A stretch of 8,197 nt of DNA from Silvimonas sp. JCM 19000 (GCA_001313065.1 BBFD01000186.1:1-8197); one strand, 5' to 3'; counted from the first letter of the stretch, positions 1 to 4,903 are shown. Numbers and translations are program-made. The notes: generated by a model not told the origin, from the letters alone.

Positions 1-1
1 G

Positions 2-88
2 GTTGGGTTGGGTGGGGGGATTAATACTTATGCATATGTGGGCGGCAATCCTATCGGTCAGACGGACTTTGGGGTTGCGAGGAGGTGA
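2..88 (+). CDS. Rhs/YD-repeat protein, C-terminal end of the core (5' end outside window)
   Basis: Reading from base 2, the translation contains GGINTYAYVGGNPIGQTD and then stops at TGA 86-88. The N-x-Y-x-Y-V-G-G-N-P pattern followed by TD is the hallmark of the end of the Rhs repeat-associated core, the shell domain that encloses a variable toxic C-terminus in polymorphic toxins delivered by type VI secretion or related routes. After TD the family normally has P-x-G-L. Here the same frame gives FGVARR and a stop, but reading two bases over from base 69 gives LGL followed by 18 more residues to a stop at 132-134. The simplest explanation is loss of two bases in the DPxGL codons. The toxin domain proper is therefore absent, very short or out of frame. 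Family assignment is strong; the deletion is inferred from family consensus and from the second copy at 2268-2321. Confidence 0.85.
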   Translation, partial: VGLGGGINTYAYVGGNPIGQTDFGVARR

Positions 89-250
89 TCATCTCGTGCT
101 TCGTACTGCGAAGTTCTCGGATTCAATCCATTGATTTGCCACCAAAACGATAGCCCGCCGTATATTCCGCCTACGTCAAACCTTAATTTGAAGTGTTTTT
201 TTCGGATTGTGCGCAGTCACTTAAAAAAGGTGTGTAGCGTGACATCCCCC

Positions 251-464
251 ATGAAGTGGTTAGGTCTCGCTCAGCCAGAAGATGCTGCTGTCGTTAATAT
301 TGCTTGCCAAGCTTCTGTCGCAGCATATTGCTCTTCTAAATGCACGACAGAACCTACCCCTGCGCCTGTATGTCAGAAATGATCATTGGGTCCAGGATTG
401 TTTTGACACAGCGTATGAATTGAAATGGCTGGGATATAAGAACCATGACCTACCGTATTGGTAA
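251..464 (+). pseudogene. Cys-rich Rhs C-terminal tip candidate, frameshifted
   Basis: Two frames join into one protein-like sequence. Frame one (ATG 251 to TGA 380-382) gives MKWLGLAQPEDAAVV followed by a segment with cysteines in ACQASVAAYCSSKC and VCQK. The other frame continues from 378 as NDHWVQDCFDTAYELKWLGY and ends LPYW at TAA 462-464. Removing one A from the AAA at 377-379 fuses them into about 70 residues. The GLAQPED start resembles the residues that often follow the DPxGL boundary of Rhs cores, so I infer a displaced toxin tip. I do not recognise the domain and assign no activity. The last 20 bases overlap the ATG of the membrane protein at 445, the spacing expected of a toxin/immunity pair. 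The break could be decay or a sequencing error. Confidence 0.5.
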
Positions 465-651
465 ACCAACTATTATTTTGGCTACTCTGGCGACGATTTT
501 TTATCTGATCTCCTGGACCGGCACCTCGATTATTGTTGGAGCCTTAGCAGCGATCTTTGAGTCGTTTAGCTTTTTGGCATCTATGCGTGATGGTGACAAG
601 CCCGATGATGAGGGCGGTGAAAATATCCAAAAGCGGCGCGACGAGTGGTAG
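445..651 (+). CDS. Small two-helix membrane protein, candidate immunity protein
   Basis: ATG 445 opens a 68-residue protein. Residues about 7-25 (KPTIILATLATIFYLISW) and 28-46 (SIIVGALAAIFESFSFLA) are hydrophobic enough to be two membrane helices or a hairpin. The last 20 residues are charged and acidic-to-basic (DGDKPDDEGGE then QKRRDEW), so probably a cytoplasmic tail. No strong Shine-Dalgarno is visible; GGGATATAAG precedes the start. It overlaps the 3' end of the Cys-rich tip candidate by 20 bases and is followed closely by another small membrane ORF. Position after an Rhs end suggests immunity to a membrane-acting or periplasmic toxin, but that is inference from context only. I recognise no family. 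It could also be a cassette remnant with no function. Confidence 0.5.
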   Translation: MTYRIGKPTIILATLATIFYLISWTGTSIIVGALAAIFESFSFLASMRDGDKPDDEGGENIQKRRDEW

Positions 652-695
652 AAAATCCAGTGCCTGTACCCCTATTTAATTGGGCCAGAGCTTAA

Positions 696-880
696 ATGGG
701 ACTTGCATTTCTGCCGTGGGAAAAACTGCCAAATGGGTTGCTCGGATTGCTACTCATTGGGATAGGTGCTTCCTCATTGTGGGACAGCCCATTTTGGAGT
801 TGGCATGGCTGATTGGGTTGGGGGCATTGGTTGCTGGGGTACTGATGGTGGGTTTTGCCATCAGAAAAAATGCTCGCTGA
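696..880 (+). pseudogene. Small two-helix membrane protein, frameshifted
   Basis: ATG 696 reads MGLAFLPWEKLPNGLLGLLL with a hydrophobic continuation to a stop at 810-812. From base 809 the next frame supplies LIGLGALVAGVLMVGFAIRK and stops at 878-880. Restoring one base around 806-812 would give a 61-residue protein with two membrane helices joined by a short Trp/Ser/Pro-rich loop and a positively charged C-terminus. A GTG at 645, overlapping the stop of the upstream membrane ORF, opens another 16 codons in the same frame but ends at TAA 693-695, so ATG 696 is the likelier start. The tandem arrangement with the ORF at 445 suggests two related immunity-like proteins. Function unknown; the repair is my inference. 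Confidence 0.4.
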
Positions 881-915
881 TCCTAAAGCCTCTATAGACA
901 GCAATGAGCAGACAT

Positions 916-958
916 AGAAACGACAATGCCCACCGCCTTGGTGGGCATTGTCGTTTCT
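916..958. terminator. Perfect 19-bp hairpin, likely terminator
   Basis: Bases 916-934 (AGAAACGACAATGCCCACC) are exactly repeated in inverted orientation at 940-958, with a 5-base loop GCCTT. The stem is GC-rich toward the loop and AT-richer at its base, as in intrinsic terminators, but the exit lacks a long T run (GTTTCT on the + strand; GTTTCT also on the minus strand). It sits 35 bases after the last membrane ORF, so it probably ends that cassette's transcript in both directions. An alternative is a mobile palindrome; another genomic copy would decide. Confidence 0.6.
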
Positions 959-983
959 GGCGGGATGTGCGAGCCGGGAATCG

Positions 984-1089
984 TCTACTTTTTTGCCTAC
1001 TAAACATCTACTTTTTTACCTACCAGTGCCTGCTTTGCCTACAAAACGCCTACTTTTTATCTACTAATCGCCTACTTTTTTTTATCTAC
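984..1089. repeat. Five tandem 20-23 bp imperfect direct repeats
   Basis: Units start at 984, 1007, 1029, 1049 and 1071. Each has the form YCTAC, a run of T (six, six, three, five and eight), two to three bases, then another CTAC and a short AT-rich spacer. Unit 3 is the most worn, with CTGC for the first CTAC. The 20-23 bp period is close to two helical turns, so the T tracts fall on the same face of the DNA. The other strand reads GTAG-A-tract-GTAG. The array begins 25 bases beyond the hairpin at 916-958. An overlapping plus-strand open frame translates it into a Leu/Phe/Tyr-rich string, which I treat as an artefact of the repeat. Confidence 0.75.
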
Positions 1090-1472
1090 TCGTCCGGCGG
1101 TGGTGTGCTGGCCTGTTGGACTGCCGCAGCTGCCGCCAGCGGAATGGGTGGGGACGCTTTGCGTTGGTGGTTTCGGGCCGTCCGGTGGGTCATTTATGGC
1201 GGTCTGGCGGCTCCGTTCCCTTAACGCATAAAGGCATATACACCATACGCAGGCCCGCCCGCATGACTAACCTTTTGATCCATATGAAATAAACGGAAAA
1301 ACCTGACTTGCCCGCTGCCACCGAGCTTTCGGCAGGAACGCCTCAACATCCTGATTTGAAAACGTAAAACTTGCCACCAGACTGCCACCGCAGGGGTGGG
1401 TGTTTGGCGGGCGTTTCTGGGGGTAATGAGGGGGGTGTCCTGGCAATACTCCTGCCGCTGTCACCTTTGGTG
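1090..1472. other. Stretch without a convincing gene
   Basis: Open frames exist but none is persuasive. On the minus strand a 35-codon ORF (1191-1193 ATG to 1086-1088 TAG) reads MTHRTARNHQRK and then an Ala/Pro-rich run; a stop directly precedes its ATG. A GTG-started minus ORF (1462-1464 back to 1267) gives 65 residues rich in Pro and His early, then AFLPKARWQRASQVFPF, with no upstream ribosome site. Plus-strand frames are low in complexity. The sequence is GC-richer than the regions on either side and may be the remains of an inserted fragment. Confidence 0.4.
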
Positions 1473-1625
1473 TCAGGCTGCACCTTCGAGCACGGCAATG
1501 TAGTTCGCCAGCCGGGCCTGGTCTTCGGGCTGGAAATGCCCTTTGAAAATGAAGGCCAGCTCATCTTCCGGCAGGTCCAGCTGCCGGGCGACGGCAAGAG
1601 CTGATTGCGAAATGCGACCTTGCAT
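1473..1625 (-). CDS. Hypothetical 50-residue protein
   Basis: On the minus strand ATG 1623-1625 opens MQGRISQSALAVARQLDLPE and continues DELAFIFKGHFQPEDQARLA to end in NYIAVLEGAA, TGA at 1473-1475. Composition is protein-like: alternating hydrophobic and charged positions predict two or three amphipathic helices, with a PEDE and a PEDQ turn. No clear ribosome site lies upstream, and an in-frame TAA occurs five codons before the ATG, so either this is a short protein or its 5' part was lost. The first ten or so codons overlap, on the opposite strand, the DUF4272-like remnant; both cannot easily be functional there, so a recombination joint near 1600-1625 is likely. I do not recognise the family. 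Confidence 0.45.
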   Translation of the reverse strand: MQGRISQSALAVARQLDLPEDELAFIFKGHFQPEDQARLANYIAVLEGAA

Positions 1626-1771
1626 ATTGCTGGCATTGGTTTAGCCGCGAACATCATCACACGTCGTCTGCCGACCACAATAACGATCAATTAACGTTAG
1701 AGGAGCGCCGTCGCACGCTGGAATGGCTTATCTCTATTGAGCCTTGGGAGGACATTACGCTTGATACCTAA
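1601..1771 (+). pseudogene. DUF4272-like protein, C-terminal remnant
   Basis: The plus frame gives LIAKCDLAYCWHWFSRE, then a His/Asn-rich linker, then LEERRRTLEWLISIEPWEDI and LDT before TAA 1769-1771. The order DL-x-Y-x-x-HW-x-x-R, ERR-x-x-LEWL, W-[DE]-D-[IV], ending in DT, matches what I remember of the C-terminal third of DUF4272 proteins (about 200 or more residues, function unknown, often in accessory regions). Only about 56 residues are present, there is no start codon with a ribosome site, and upstream plus-strand frames do not continue the family. So the 5' two thirds are missing, probably replaced by the DNA carrying the minus-strand ORF at 1473-1625. Recognition is from memory of the motif pattern and should be tested by profile search. 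Confidence 0.6.
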
Positions 1772-1875
1772 TGAATGCTGGGTCAATTTTTTTCGCCATC
1801 TATTACCCCGGGGGGTGAGCAAGAACTGCTGAATAGTGGCTCGGTTTCCAAGGTTATTTGGTACAGGTCGGCGCC

Positions 1876-2232
1876 ATGATGCGAAAACTAGCTTTTACTC
1901 TGCTCGTCATATTGATGGCTGCATTGCTGGTCGTCGCACCATCAGGCTACGAAATAACCCTTCAAAAGGATGTGGTTTTATATAAAACGGATGCCAATAT
2001 CCCCTTTGATCACAGAGAGGTCGCACACAATATTAAGAAGGGCGAAATTATTCAAGTTGTTTGGTGCATAGATAATGGGAATGACGTTTATTTCCGCGTT
2101 GAAATGCCGGATGGAAGACATGGATACTTATATCAACTTGACTACAAAATAGCTAAACGGTGGGTTTTTTTTCGAAGCAGCAGTATGACTTTTTTTATGC
2201 AGAACCTTTGGCGGCCCTTCAATGCCACGTGA
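1876..2232 (+). CDS. Membrane-anchored small protein with SH3-like domain
   Basis: ATG 1876 (or 1879) opens a 118-residue protein; AGG at 1865-1867 may serve as the ribosome site. Residues 3-22 form a positive N-terminus plus hydrophobic stretch (RKLAFTLLVILMAALLVV) without an obvious signal-peptidase site, so an uncleaved anchor or a signal peptide are both possible. Residues about 28-95 look like a bacterial SH3-type beta barrel: LQKDVVLYKT, a basic loop, KKGEIIQVVWCIDN, then VYFRVEMPDGRHGYLYQ, the usual G-Y-[LV] strand. A T8 run at 2163-2170 precedes a less typical C-terminus (FFRSSSMTFF onward), so a frame error there would change the last 25 residues. Lying between Rhs remnants, it may be an immunity or accessory protein; that is contextual inference only. 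Confidence 0.6.
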   Translation: MMRKLAFTLLVILMAALLVVAPSGYEITLQKDVVLYKTDANIPFDHREVAHNIKKGEIIQVVWCIDNGNDVYFRVEMPDGRHGYLYQLDYKIAKRWVFFRSSSMTFFMQNLWRPFNAT

Positions 2233-2267
2233 TGATAGGAGAGTTTTCAGATCGCGGATAACAAAAA

Positions 2268-2321
2268 AATGTCTGTGCTTATGTAGGTGGAAATCCGCGC
2301 GCATAGACGGATCCCGTCGGG
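2268..2321 (+). pseudogene. Second Rhs core C-terminal end, vestigial
   Basis: The frame from 2268 reads NVCAYVGGNPRA, stop, TDPVG. This is the same conserved Rhs core end as at window start: AYVGGNP, three residues, then TDPxG. Codon-by-codon alignment with 23-72 needs no gap except two bases in the DP codons of the first copy, and the in-frame TAG (2304-2306) lies exactly opposite a CAG there, so one C-to-T change explains it. A TAA (2259-2261) just upstream shows that no core precedes it. Such short core scraps typically mark the joint of displaced (orphan) C-terminal cassettes. The normal continuation, a toxin domain, is interrupted by IS fragments and resumes at 2682. Confidence 0.7.
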
Positions 2322-2370
2322 TCAATTTCCGTTGGCAATTCCTGCTTTGCTACGCGTGGAAGGGGCTGTC

Positions 2371-2462
2371 AAGCCGCAGCCACCTTGCGGCATCAGTCTG
2401 GAGGCCTTTGAACTGGCTGCGGCGTGAGGCTTGCGTTTGTCTACAGAATCCGGGGCAGTCCA
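2371..2462 (+). mobile_element. IS3-family remnant, right end with transposase C-terminus
   Basis: From 2392 the plus frame reads ISLEAFELAAA and TGA at 2425-2427. Adding one G near 2388 joins it to RSHLGG just upstream, giving SRSHLGGISLEAFELAAA, the usual last residues of an IS3-family OrfB transposase (HS-x-LGG-x-[ST]-x-E-x-FE). Fourteen bases after the stop, 2439-2462 ends in GAATCCGGGGCAGTCCA, whose complement TGGACTGCCCCGGATTC matches the style of IS3-family terminal inverted repeats. So this is the right end of an element transcribed rightward, cut on its left at about 2330-2371. The catalytic DDE core is absent, so it cannot move by itself. Subgroup not assigned. Confidence 0.7.
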
Positions 2463-2547
2463 CATTGTGCAGAGTAACTTGAGACAAAAAAAATGGAACG
2501 CCAACATCAATATGACATTGATGCGCTTCAAGCCTCGTGTGGAAAGG

Positions 2548-2685
2548 CTAAATAAGCTGCCGGCGCGAATATGCGACCCAGGCTCTGATATCACGATCCG
2601 GCCGAATTCGGCACGGTCTTTCCTCGTTGTATTCCCGGCGCCAGGTTTCAATCAGCACCCGTGCGGACTTGTTATCCACAGAATT
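2548..2685 (-). mobile_element. IS3-family transposase OrfB, C-terminal remnant (opposite strand)
   Basis: Minus strand reading from 2685 gives NSVDNKSARVLIETWRREYN followed by EERP, a degraded stretch, AYSRRQLI and TAG at 2548-2550. SARVLIETWRREYNEERP matches the C-terminal region of IS3-family OrfB integrases (DAR-x-x-IE-x-WR-x-[DE]YNE-x-RP), and the last residues resemble the usual PAAYARQL with substitutions and probable indels. The DDE catalytic portion and the element ends are missing. It is from a different IS3 branch than the fragment at 2371-2462, whose C-terminus is unlike it. Its 5' side stops sharply where the plus-strand toxin remnant begins (about 2682), so it probably arrived by insertion into, or recombination with, that toxin gene. 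Confidence 0.7.
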
Positions 2686-2837
2686 ACGGCTACGGCTTGC
2701 CGGATGGATCATCAGTGGTTGAACATCCTTTTGACTACCCCGACCAGTGTGGCCCGACTCCCCATTCGCGTCCACGTTTCCACGCCACCAACGCGAAAGA
2801 GGCCTCTCTTATTTTCACTTACCGCGCAGGGTCATAA
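2682..2837 (+). pseudogene. Polymorphic-toxin C-terminal domain, 3' remnant
   Basis: The plus frame gives 51 residues: NYGYGLPDGSSVVEHPFDYP, then DQCGPTPHSRPRFHATNAKE, then ASLIFTYRAGS and TAA 2835-2837. HP-x-DYP, a proline-rich loop, RP-x-FHA-x-N and a closing IFTY strand recall the small all-beta toxin domains found at Rhs and other polymorphic toxin C-termini, with the two histidines as candidate catalytic residues. I cannot name the family with certainty. No start codon or upstream toxin part remains: the frame runs back only into the IS3 fragment and meets TGA at 2586-2588. The next gene begins three bases after this stop, the usual toxin-immunity spacing. Inference: the surviving tail of the cassette whose core scrap is at 2268. 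Confidence 0.55.
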
Positions 2838-2840
2838 AAA

Positions 2841-3244
2841 ATGACTGTAATGACAGATGCTGATTGGAAATCTTTTTTTTCGTCGTGGCAATCAATGAGC
2901 TTGGCGACGGCAACTCGTTAGCCGCCAGGAGTTCATCCTGGTGTTCCTGGACTACGTTTCAAAGGTTGACCGAAGACTGCGGATACTGGCAAAGCGGTTT
3001 GCCCCGCAAGATTGACGTTTCTGATTATGGAATTGCTGATGATGGCTCCTGGATGCAACCTTTCAATTATTCTGATATCGCCCACATCATCATCCCGTCA
3101 GATTCTCCTGGGAAACCGCCTCACACGAAGGATTTGAAAGCGGACTTCGCAATCAAAACATCAGTGTTTTATCGGATAGGCTGGCAAGCAAAAAATATTC
3201 CACACCGTCTTGCCGAAAGGATTCTTGAGATCAAATTATATTAG
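2841..3244 (+). pseudogene. Candidate immunity protein, two frameshifts
   Basis: Three frames in a row make one coherent protein. ATG 2841 reads MTVMTDADWKSFFSSWQSMS and LATATR before TAG 2919-2921. From about 2923 the next frame reads RQEFILVFLDYVSKVDRR and LRILAKRFAPQD before TGA 3013-3015. From 3014 the third frame reads DVSDYGIADDGSWMQPFNYS and runs to ILEIKLY, TAG 3242-3244. Dropping one base near 2918-2923 and one at 3013 yields exactly 134 codons. It starts three bases after the toxin-tail stop, so I infer immunity to that toxin. Tyr/Asp/Trp-rich soluble composition fits a cytoplasmic immunity protein. No family recognised. A TTG-started 126-codon frame (2864-3244) also exists, but its first 50 residues look out of frame. 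Confidence 0.55.
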
Positions 3245-3395
3245 GTTGGCCGCCGGTCCAATCCGCAAGAATCTGCAGGATTTTGCTTGCGTGCGTGAAG
3301 GCTCAGGCAGAGCCGCTCGCCGCCGGGCATAAAAAAAAGCCGCCTAGCGGGGACTTGCTTCGGTGTAAATAACGGTATGGCCGCAAAAAAACAAA

Positions 3396-3438
3396 AAAAG
3401 CCCGGAAACCCTGTACTAACGGGGCCTTCCGGGCTTTT
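3396..3438 (-). terminator. Intrinsic terminator downstream of tRNA-Leu
   Basis: AAAAGCCCGGAA (3396-3407) pairs with TTCCGGGCTTTT (3427-3438), a 12-bp stem with a 19-base loop that itself can pair CCC with GGG. On the minus strand the stem is followed by T7, G, then T7, the exit expected after the tRNA-Leu gene, whose 3' end is 25 bases upstream on that strand. A smaller T-rich hairpin further along at about 3329-3343 (CCGC-TAG-GCGG then T8 on the minus strand) may be a back-up. Confidence 0.85.
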
Positions 3439-3462
3439 GCGAAGTCTGGCGACTTCTGTGTC

Positions 3463-3547
3463 TGGTGCGAGCGGGGAGACTCGAACTCCCACGCCTTTCG
3501 ACACTGGAACCTAAATCCAGGGCGTCTACCAATTCCGCCACGCTCGC
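3463..3547 (-). tRNA. tRNA-Leu (anticodon UAG)
   Basis: The complement of this interval folds as a complete 85-base tRNA including encoded CCA. Acceptor GCGAGCG pairs with CGCTCGC; the D-arm holds GGTAGAC; the anticodon stem CTGGA/TCCAG encloses TTTAGGT with anticodon TAG at 3511-3513; a long variable arm (TGTCGAAAGGCGT) marks a class II tRNA, consistent with leucine; the T arm GGGAG/CTCCC encloses TTCGAGT. UAG reads CUN leucine codons, including CUA and CUG. It points left, so its 3' end faces the accessory region, the orientation in which tRNA genes act as integration sites; however, I find no convincing repeat of its 3' end elsewhere in the window. Confidence 0.97.
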
Positions 3548-3578
3548 GTTGCCTTTGCTCCCGATGCCGGAATGCAAA

Positions 3579-3629
3579 AAAACGGCCAGCGCAGCGTACG
3601 TTTGGACGTACTCAGCTGCCAGCCGTTTT
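3579..3629 (-). terminator. Interrupted hairpin upstream of the tRNA
   Basis: AAAACGGC (3579-3586) pairs with GCCGTTTT (3622-3629), GCAGC (3591-3595) with GCTGC (3615-3619), and GTACGT (3596-3601) with ACGTAC (3606-3611) around loop TTGG. On the minus strand the structure exits into T7, so it looks like an intrinsic terminator or attenuator 31 bases before the mature tRNA 5' end. On the plus strand only four T follow. It may stop leftward transcripts from the region before gspL, or act in the tRNA leader. Confidence 0.6.
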
Positions 3630-3642
3630 GAGGCAGACCGGG

Positions 3643-3648
3643 AGTATA
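3643..3648 (-). promoter_or_regulatory. Possible -10 element reading toward tRNA-Leu
   Basis: On the minus strand this is TATACT, one mismatch from TATAAT. The region 16-17 bases upstream is a T run rather than TTGACA, so the -35 is poor. Transcription from here would start at about 3636 and meet the hairpin at 3629-3579 almost at once before the tRNA. No better promoter is visible between the hairpin and the tRNA. Tentative. Confidence 0.3.
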
Positions 3649-3802
3649 AAGGATATGTCGCACCAAAAAAAACAAACGCTGCGCGCGCACCTGCTGGTGT
3701 CACATGGTTTATGGCATACTCGCGCCGTCAAACGGGGCTAAAGTCCACGCCGATCTATAGTAAGTAAAGGCTGGCTTTCTTGCCGCATTCATCCCGCATT
3801 GA

Positions 3803-4903
3803 GTGACCGTATTCGTGAGCCTTTCCCCGACTTCTTTTGCCACCCTGCGCGTCGTGATTGACGGGCCGCCCTCGCCCGATACCCCGGTGCGCTGGTGTGG
3901 TATCGAACCCTCCGGTCAGCTGCAACATGGCAGCGGCACGGTGGCGCAATGGCCGCAAGCCGCCGCAATCGAGCTGCTGGTGCCAGCCACTCGCTATTCT
4001 CAATATCTGTTGGCTCTGCCCGCGCAATCGATGCAGAAGCTGCGCGCGCTGCTGCCGCATGCGCTGGAAGAGCGTGTGCTGAGCGATACCAGCGCCTTGC
4101 ATCTGGCTGCGGGCCCGGCGGCCAATGCCGAGACGCGCGTAGTTGCAACCGACCGCAACTGGTTGCGTGGCTGGGCCGGTTTGCTGGCCAGCACGCACCA
4201 TCGGCCGCGCGCGGCATATGCGATTTCTGATCTGGTCGAGCCGCAAGAAGAAACCTCGCGCGCCGTGATGGACGGCGGCGTCATGCTGGTGCTGCGCGAC
4301 GAAGTGGCCTGGTTTGATGATGAGCAAGTCGCCAACGCCTGGACCGCAGACCGTCCGGTGCAAGAGCTGGCCTGGCCGGATTTGTGTGGTGATCCGGCGC
4401 GGGTTGATGCGATCAATCTATTGCAAGGCGAACTCTCGCCCAAGGTAAGGGTTCCGGTCGACGTGCTGCGGCTACGCCGCGCGGGTCTGCTGCTGGCGGC
4501 CGTGGTGGTGGTTGGGTTGGTCAGTGCCTTGATCAACTGGTGGTCTTTGCGTAGCGAGGTGGCCAGCCTGCAACGCGAGCTGCGCCAGACCTTTGCCGCA
4601 GCTTTCCCGGGCGTGCCGATTGTGGATCCGGTCTTGCAATTGCAAAGCCAGTTGCATAGCAGCGGCGCTGATCGCGGCAACAACAATAGCGGTGACCTGA
4701 CCGCGATGCTGCAAAAGCTGGATGGCATCGGGCCGCTGACGCTCAAGCGCCTGCGTTACGACAGCGGCCGCTTGCAGATAGATATTCCGACTGCCGATGT
4801 AGCGGCGGTGCAGCAGAAATTGACCAGCGCCGGCCTCAAGGCCGACGCGCAAGCCGGGGCCGGTGGCGTGACCACCTTGCGCCTGGGCGGAGCAGCACAA
4901 TGA
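3803..4903 (+). CDS. gspL: Type II secretion system protein GspL
   Basis: 366 residues. GspL is the inner-membrane platform protein that ties the GspE ATPase in the cytoplasm to GspM and the pseudopilus machinery. The N-terminal 200 residues form the cytoplasmic actin-like domain (LPAQSMQKLRALLPHALEE near 72-90; MLVLRDEVAWFDDEQ near 161-175). INLLQGELSPK at 204-214 is the characteristic pre-membrane signature. Residues about 227-248 (GLLLAAVVVVGLVSALINWW) are the single transmembrane helix, followed by a coiled stretch and a small periplasmic domain ending GGVTTLRLGGAAQ. GTG 3803 directly follows an in-frame TGA (3800-3802), so no longer start exists; GTG 3815 is the alternative, and neither has a good ribosome site. 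It is first in its operon: no gspK or earlier gsp gene precedes it, only tRNA-Leu on the other strand. Its stop overlaps the gspM start. Confidence 0.92.
   Translation: MTVFVSLSPTSFATLRVVIDGPPSPDTPVRWCGIEPSGQLQHGSGTVAQWPQAAAIELLVPATRYSQYLLALPAQSMQKLRALLPHALEERVLSDTSALHLAAGPAANAETRVVATDRNWLRGWAGLLASTHHRPRAAYAISDLVEPQEETSRAVMDGGVMLVLRDEVAWFDDEQVANAWTADRPVQELAWPDLCGDPARVDAINLLQGELSPKVRVPVDVLRLRRAGLLLAAVVVVGLVSALINWWSLRSEVASLQRELRQTFAAAFPGVPIVDPVLQLQSQLHSSGADRGNNNSGDLTAMLQKLDGIGPLTLKRLRYDSGRLQIDIPTADVAAVQQKLTSAGLKADAQAGAGGVTTLRLGGAAQ

Noticed and set aside
1086..1193. Minus-strand 35-codon ORF, MTHRTARNHQRK then Ala/Pro-rich
   Set aside because: Very short, preceded directly by a stop, and low in complexity. 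Mentioned under the geneless stretch only.
904..1224. Plus-strand 106-codon ORF through the hairpin and repeat array
   Set aside because: Its sequence is only the translation of the hairpin and T-tract repeats followed by an Ala/Gly-rich run, and there is no ribosome site or family resemblance.
2493..2555. Plus-strand 20-codon ORF starting MERQHQYDIDALQ
   Set aside because: Protein-like, but too short to call a gene; possibly the start of a gene cut by an IS fragment, noted in a finding.
3336..3352. AGCGGGGA near the terminator as a possible attachment-site repeat of the tRNA 3' end
   Set aside because: Only eight bases match the tRNA end, which is expected by chance in this GC range.
3241..3504. 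Minus-strand ORFs covering the tRNA and terminator
   Set aside because: They read straight through tRNA-Leu and its terminator, so they are not genes.
3755..4746. Long minus-strand ORFs opposite gspL
   Set aside because: They are shadows of GC-rich gspL coding; their Arg/Ala/Ser-rich composition has no family likeness.
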